This document shows positions 13,322 through 15,671 of a stretch of DNA of 15,671 nt, piece by piece. Below the pieces are notes generated by a model, which was not told the origin of the DNA, did not search any database, and saw only the letters and a list, made by a program, of their open reading frames with translations. The DNA is from Parcubacteria group bacterium GW2011_GWA2_45_30 (GTDB lineage Bacteria; Patescibacteriota; Minisyncoccia; Sungbacterales; HO2-52-23). A program made the translations under genes and the position numbers. Within the stretch, counting starts at the first letter, position 1; each line of letters opens with the position of its first letter. The DNA lies in the NCBI GenBank assembly GCA_001001625.1, contig LCKU01000010.1:1-15671 (forward strand), in the 5' to 3' direction.

Positions 13322-13350
13322 ATTGTATCAAAATTTGACTCCGGAAACAA
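13322..13350 (-). promoter_or_regulatory. Leaderless-type promoter of gpmI
   Basis: On the minus strand, TTGTTT (13345-13350), a 17-nt spacer and TACAAT (13322-13327) with an extended TGa immediately in front. The -10 box ends 7 nt before the ATG, the same geometry as at 10732-10737 and 7420-7425. Confidence 0.65.
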
Positions 13351-13615
13351 TCTTTGCTACGCTATATGTTATAGAATATAGAAATGTAATGTCGTAATAA
13401 ATTCTGGAATATTATTAACAACCTAAGGACTTGAGAAAAACGCAAAGAAATGAGCCAAATGCTTAATAAAAACTCGATAGATTCTCTGTCAGCCCGATTT
13501 TTAATCCTAAACATGCTATTCAAATTTCTCTCATTCCGAGGCAATAAGTTTTTATTCTCCGGTTCTTTGGGCCGGTAATTAGTCATTTCTCTTTGGTTTT
13601 TCTCGGATTATTTTT
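13351..13615. other. Divergent gpmI-rny intergenic region, no gene recognised
   Basis: The region is AT-rich. On the + strand there is an extended -10 candidate, TGtTATAGA (13367-13375), but it leads only into an immediately stopped frame. A CCGG...CCGG stem lies near 13559-13575. A 74-codon minus-strand frame (13362-13586) has no support from ribosome binding site or promoter and no recognisable protein pattern. I find no clear promoter for rny and no tRNA or known RNA. An unannotated small RNA cannot be excluded. Confidence 0.5.
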
Positions 13616-15145
13616 ATGAATCCGTTATTTTTGATTGGCGTATCAGTTGCCGTACTTGTCATTGGAATTGTAGGCGGATACTTTTTGCGCCAAGCCGTTG
13701 CCCAGCGGCGCAAATCATCAATTGAGGCAAAACTCCGAAAGTTCGTTGAGGATTCCAAGGCCGAGGCCAAAGAAATTCTGTTTGATGCCAAGGAAAAGGC
13801 CGGGAAAGTATCGGATGAGGCCAAAAAGGACGAGAAAGAGCGCCTTTCGCAAATTCGTAAATTGGAGGAAAGGGTTTTAGAGCGTGAAACCGCTACTGAT
13901 AAGCGGCGCGCCGATTTTGAGCATAAAGAAAAGGACTTGGAAGATAAAATTGAGCGCCTGAAGGGCATAAAAGTTGAGATTGAGGAAGCCAAAGTCAAGG
14001 CATTTAAGGAACTTGAAAGAATTTCCGGGCTTTCCAAAGACGAAGCGGTGCAGACGGTTATGCAGAGAGTGGAGAAAGATCATGCCGAGGATTTGATGGT
14101 GCGTGTGAAAAAAATGGAGCAAACCGGAATGGAGGAATTGGAACGCAAGGCCAAAAATATCATCGCGGCTCTTATCCAGCGTCTGGCCACCCCCACGACT
14201 TCGGAAGTGACTACTACTACGGTTGCGATTCCTTCGGACGACTTAAAGGGTAAAATCATCGGCCGCGAAGGTAGAAATATCAAGGCCCTGGAGCGCGCTG
14301 CCGGAGTTGAAGTCATTGTGGATGATACGCCCGGATCAATTGTGATTTCTTCTTTTGATCCGGTCAGGCGGCAAATTGCCAAAGCATCGCTGGAGATGCT
14401 GATCCAGGACGGAAGAATTCAGCCAGCGCGGATTGAGGAGACCGTAGAAAAAGCGCGCGAGGAAATTGAGAAACAAATTAAGGATGCCGGAGAAAAAGCC
14501 GCGTATGAGGTCGGAATTTTTGATTTGGATCCGCGGCTTTTAACCCTGGTGGGACGTTTGAAGTTTCGTACAAGCTACGGCCAGAATGTGCTGCAGCATT
14601 CGATTGAAATGACGCATCTGGCCGGAATGTTGGCTTCCGAAGTGGGCGGGGATGTGGCCATTGCTAAAAAAGGCGCGCTTTTGCACGACATCGGCAAGGC
14701 CGTGGACCATGAAGTAACCGGAACCCATGTTGAGATCGGACGCAGAATTTTACAAAAATTCGGGGTGGACACTAAAGTTGTTCAGGCCATGCAGTCGCAT
14801 CACGAGGAATATCCGTATGAGACGCTGGAATCCATAATTGTGCAGACCGTGGATGCGATTTCAGCATCGCGTCCCGGAGCGCGGCGCGATACGATTGAGG
14901 CGTATCTGAAACGTTTGGAGGAGCTGGAGCGGATTGCGGCTGCAAATGAGGGGGTGGAGAAGGCGTATGCTATTTCGGGAGGGCGCGAGATTAGGATTTT
15001 TGTGACACCGGAGAAAATCAGCGATTTTGAGGCGCGCGAACTTGCGCGGAAAATTGTCTTGCAGGTGGAGGCGGAATTGAAGTACCCGGGGGAGATAAAA
15101 GTGCATGTGATAAGGGAAACGCGCGTAGTTGAATATGCGAGATAG
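13616..15145 (+). CDS. rny: Ribonuclease Y
   Basis: This membrane-anchored endoribonuclease starts mRNA decay in many bacteria that lack RNase E. The 509-residue protein has the standard plan: N-terminal membrane helix (about 4-24), long coiled coil (about 30-185), KH RNA-binding domain with GKIIGREGRN (212-221), and an HD hydrolase domain with the QHS His (H328), H357-D358 in LLHDIGKA, H371 and D413 in VDAISASRPGARRD. Length is close to the usual ~520. All catalytic residues are present. No Shine-Dalgarno site precedes the ATG. Directly after the stop lies a large branched inverted-repeat structure. Confidence 0.97.
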   Translation: MNPLFLIGVSVAVLVIGIVGGYFLRQAVAQRRKSSIEAKLRKFVEDSKAEAKEILFDAKEKAGKVSDEAKKDEKERLSQIRKLEERVLERETATDKRRADFEHKEKDLEDKIERLKGIKVEIEEAKVKAFKELERISGLSKDEAVQTVMQRVEKDHAEDLMVRVKKMEQTGMEELERKAKNIIAALIQRLATPTTSEVTTTTVAIPSDDLKGKIIGREGRNIKALERAAGVEVIVDDTPGSIVISSFDPVRRQIAKASLEMLIQDGRIQPARIEETVEKAREEIEKQIKDAGEKAAYEVGIFDLDPRLLTLVGRLKFRTSYGQNVLQHSIEMTHLAGMLASEVGGDVAIAKKGALLHDIGKAVDHEVTGTHVEIGRRILQKFGVDTKVVQAMQSHHEEYPYETLESIIVQTVDAISASRPGARRDTIEAYLKRLEELERIAAANEGVEKAYAISGGREIRIFVTPEKISDFEARELARKIVLQVEAELKYPGEIKVHVIRETRVVEYAR

Positions 15146-15147
15146 GC

Positions 15148-15297
15148 GCGGTTTTCGAGGCGATTCTTTTTGAAAACACGAACAGCCGCCCCAGCGGGCG
15201 GCTGTTCTCAATGATCGGCCGATTGCTCCGACATCGGTCGGAGACCGTGCCAATCGGCCTCCCAATGGTTTTCAAAAAGAACCGCCTCGACCGCCGC
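15148..15297. repeat. 150-nt nested, branched inverted-repeat structure (candidate structured RNA or mobile repeat)
   Basis: The outer stem pairs 15155-15177 with 15268-15290 (22 of 23 positions) and resumes as GCGG/CCGC (15148-15151 with 15294-15297) after a 3x3 internal loop. Inside are two independent arms. One is a perfect 12-bp hairpin (15180-15191 with 15196-15207, loop CAGC). The other is GGCCGATTG/CAATCGGCC (15217-15225 with 15251-15259) capped by CTCCGAC/GTCGGAG (15226-15232 with 15237-15243, loop ATCG) with a 7-nt one-sided bulge. The whole folds as a three-way junction. It starts 3 nt after the rny stop codon. It has no trailing T-run, so it is not a simple terminator. No protein frame over it is credible. 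Confidence 0.85.
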
Positions 15298-15394
15298 ACT
15301 TATTTTAAAATACCGCGTCATGGGGGAAAATAGGATTTTCATAATGTAGCGCTTCACGCTTTTTGTGTCTTATTGTGAAAAAGATTGCATTTAT

Positions 15395-15423
15395 TTGTCA
15401 AAGAATGTAAAACATGTTATTTT
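15395..15423 (+). promoter_or_regulatory. Promoter of the small secreted protein gene
   Basis: TTGTCA (15395-15400), a 17-nt spacer and TATTTT (15418-15423) with an extended TGt in front. Transcription would begin near 15430, leaving about 22 nt of leader that contains the GGAG ribosome binding site. Confidence 0.6.
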
Positions 15424-15451
15424 TTACGCAGTTCATTTCTGGAGAATCGTG

Positions 15452-15598
15452 ATGAATTTTATCGTTGTGGCGGCAATTTTCCTATTTTCATTTGCGGGAA
15501 TCGCCAAGGCGGAAACGCTTAACGTATTTTTTGGTTCAGTACTTCGCGCCGGGGATGTATGGGGTGATGTTATTTGTAGGAATCCGTCGCGTTGTTAA
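15452..15598 (+). CDS. Secreted micro-protein, 48 residues
   Basis: GGAG (15441-15444) stands 7 nt before the ATG, one of the few good Shine-Dalgarno sites here. The first 20 residues form a clear signal peptide (hydrophobic VVAAIFLFSFAGIA, cleavage after AKA), leaving a 28-residue mature peptide with two cysteines at its end (ICRNPSRC, C42 and C48) that could form a disulfide loop. I recognise no family. It may be a short secreted peptide, or the beginning of a larger exported protein cut short by the TAA. A longer frame from the GTG at 15365 lacks support and would mask the signal peptide. Nothing recognisable follows in the last 73 bases. Confidence 0.55.
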   Translation: MNFIVVAAIFLFSFAGIAKAETLNVFFGSVLRAGDVWGDVICRNPSRC

Positions 15599-15671
15599 CA
15601 CTTTTAACCTTTCGGGGTAAAGTACAAACAACATGACAATTCACAAATCTACACGGCTCACTCCCGTTCAA

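Noticed and set aside
13362..13586. 74-residue minus-strand frame between gpmI and rny
   Set aside because: There is no ribosome binding site or promoter, and no protein-like motif I can defend.
15148..15297. Branched structure as the rny terminator
   Set aside because: No T-run follows any of the stems. A small AGCG/CGCT stem with five T at 15349-15366 is a weak alternative terminator.
15018..15299. Minus-strand frames across the rny end and the branched repeat
   Set aside because: They shadow rny and their arginine-rich sequence comes from the GC-rich inverted repeats.
15600..15671. tRNA-like CCCGTTCAA at the window edge
   Set aside because: It resembles a T-loop, but no D arm or anticodon arm can be laid out upstream, and the sequence stops here.
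1..15671. CRISPR array, rRNA, transposase or integrase genes
   Set aside because: No regularly spaced direct repeats, rRNA-like sequence or recombinase motifs were seen; the repeats present are inverted or irregular.

Overview
This 15.7 kb window looks like part of a small bacterial genome of the Candidate Phyla Radiation (Patescibacteria, Parcubacteria-like). That is an inference. It rests on a signal-peptide protein with a DUF5667-type domain, a reduced SUF iron-sulfur set with a short SufB/D core protein, AT-leaning genes that mostly lack Shine-Dalgarno sites, and several promoters whose -10 box sits only 5-7 nt before the start codon. UGA is used as a normal stop (sodN-like and sodX-like genes), so the recoded Gracilibacteria/SR1 genetic code does not apply.

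Region 1 (1-4760) is an iron-sulfur and oxidative-stress island on the + strand: a short SufD-like core protein, SufS cysteine desulfurase, an IscU/SufU-type scaffold, a three-cysteine ferredoxin, nickel superoxide dismutase, its maturation protease, and an Nfu-type iron-sulfur carrier. A good intrinsic terminator ends it. Two minus-strand genes interrupt it. One is a 64-residue zinc-ribbon gene with a consensus promoter, a perfect Shine-Dalgarno site and GC-rich codons quite unlike its neighbours. The other is an unrecognised 104-residue protein. Together the genes would supply, repair and protect iron-sulfur clusters and remove superoxide.

Region 2 (4764-9715) holds a convergent glycerophosphodiester phosphodiesterase, a MITE-like repeat element with terminal inverted repeats and a probable 5-bp target duplication, an HtrA/DegP-type membrane-anchored protease that starts right behind that element, and a large exported DUF5667 protein. 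That protein's reading frame is cut by an in-frame TAA and then continues in the same frame for another 171 codons.

Region 3 (9725-11643) is an accessory cluster: a HEPN-like protein with an R-x4-H motif, a doubtful small ORF, and a Panacea-domain (SocA-like) antitoxin followed by a RelE-like candidate toxin whose start codon lies inside a perfect 8-bp hairpin.

Region 4 (11672-15671) has housekeeping genes: cofactor-independent phosphoglycerate mutase on the minus strand, with its own terminator and leaderless-type promoter, and ribonuclease Y on the + strand. Right after the RNase Y gene is a 150-nt, nested, multi-branched inverted-repeat structure that is not a normal terminator. After that is a 48-residue secreted micro-protein with its own promoter and ribosome binding site.

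The best candidates for something undescribed are the branched structure at 15148-15297, the MITE-like element at 5609-5883, the codon-atypical zinc-ribbon gene at 846-1040, the 20-bp hairpin at 115-160, and the hairpin-masked toxin start at 11301-11322.
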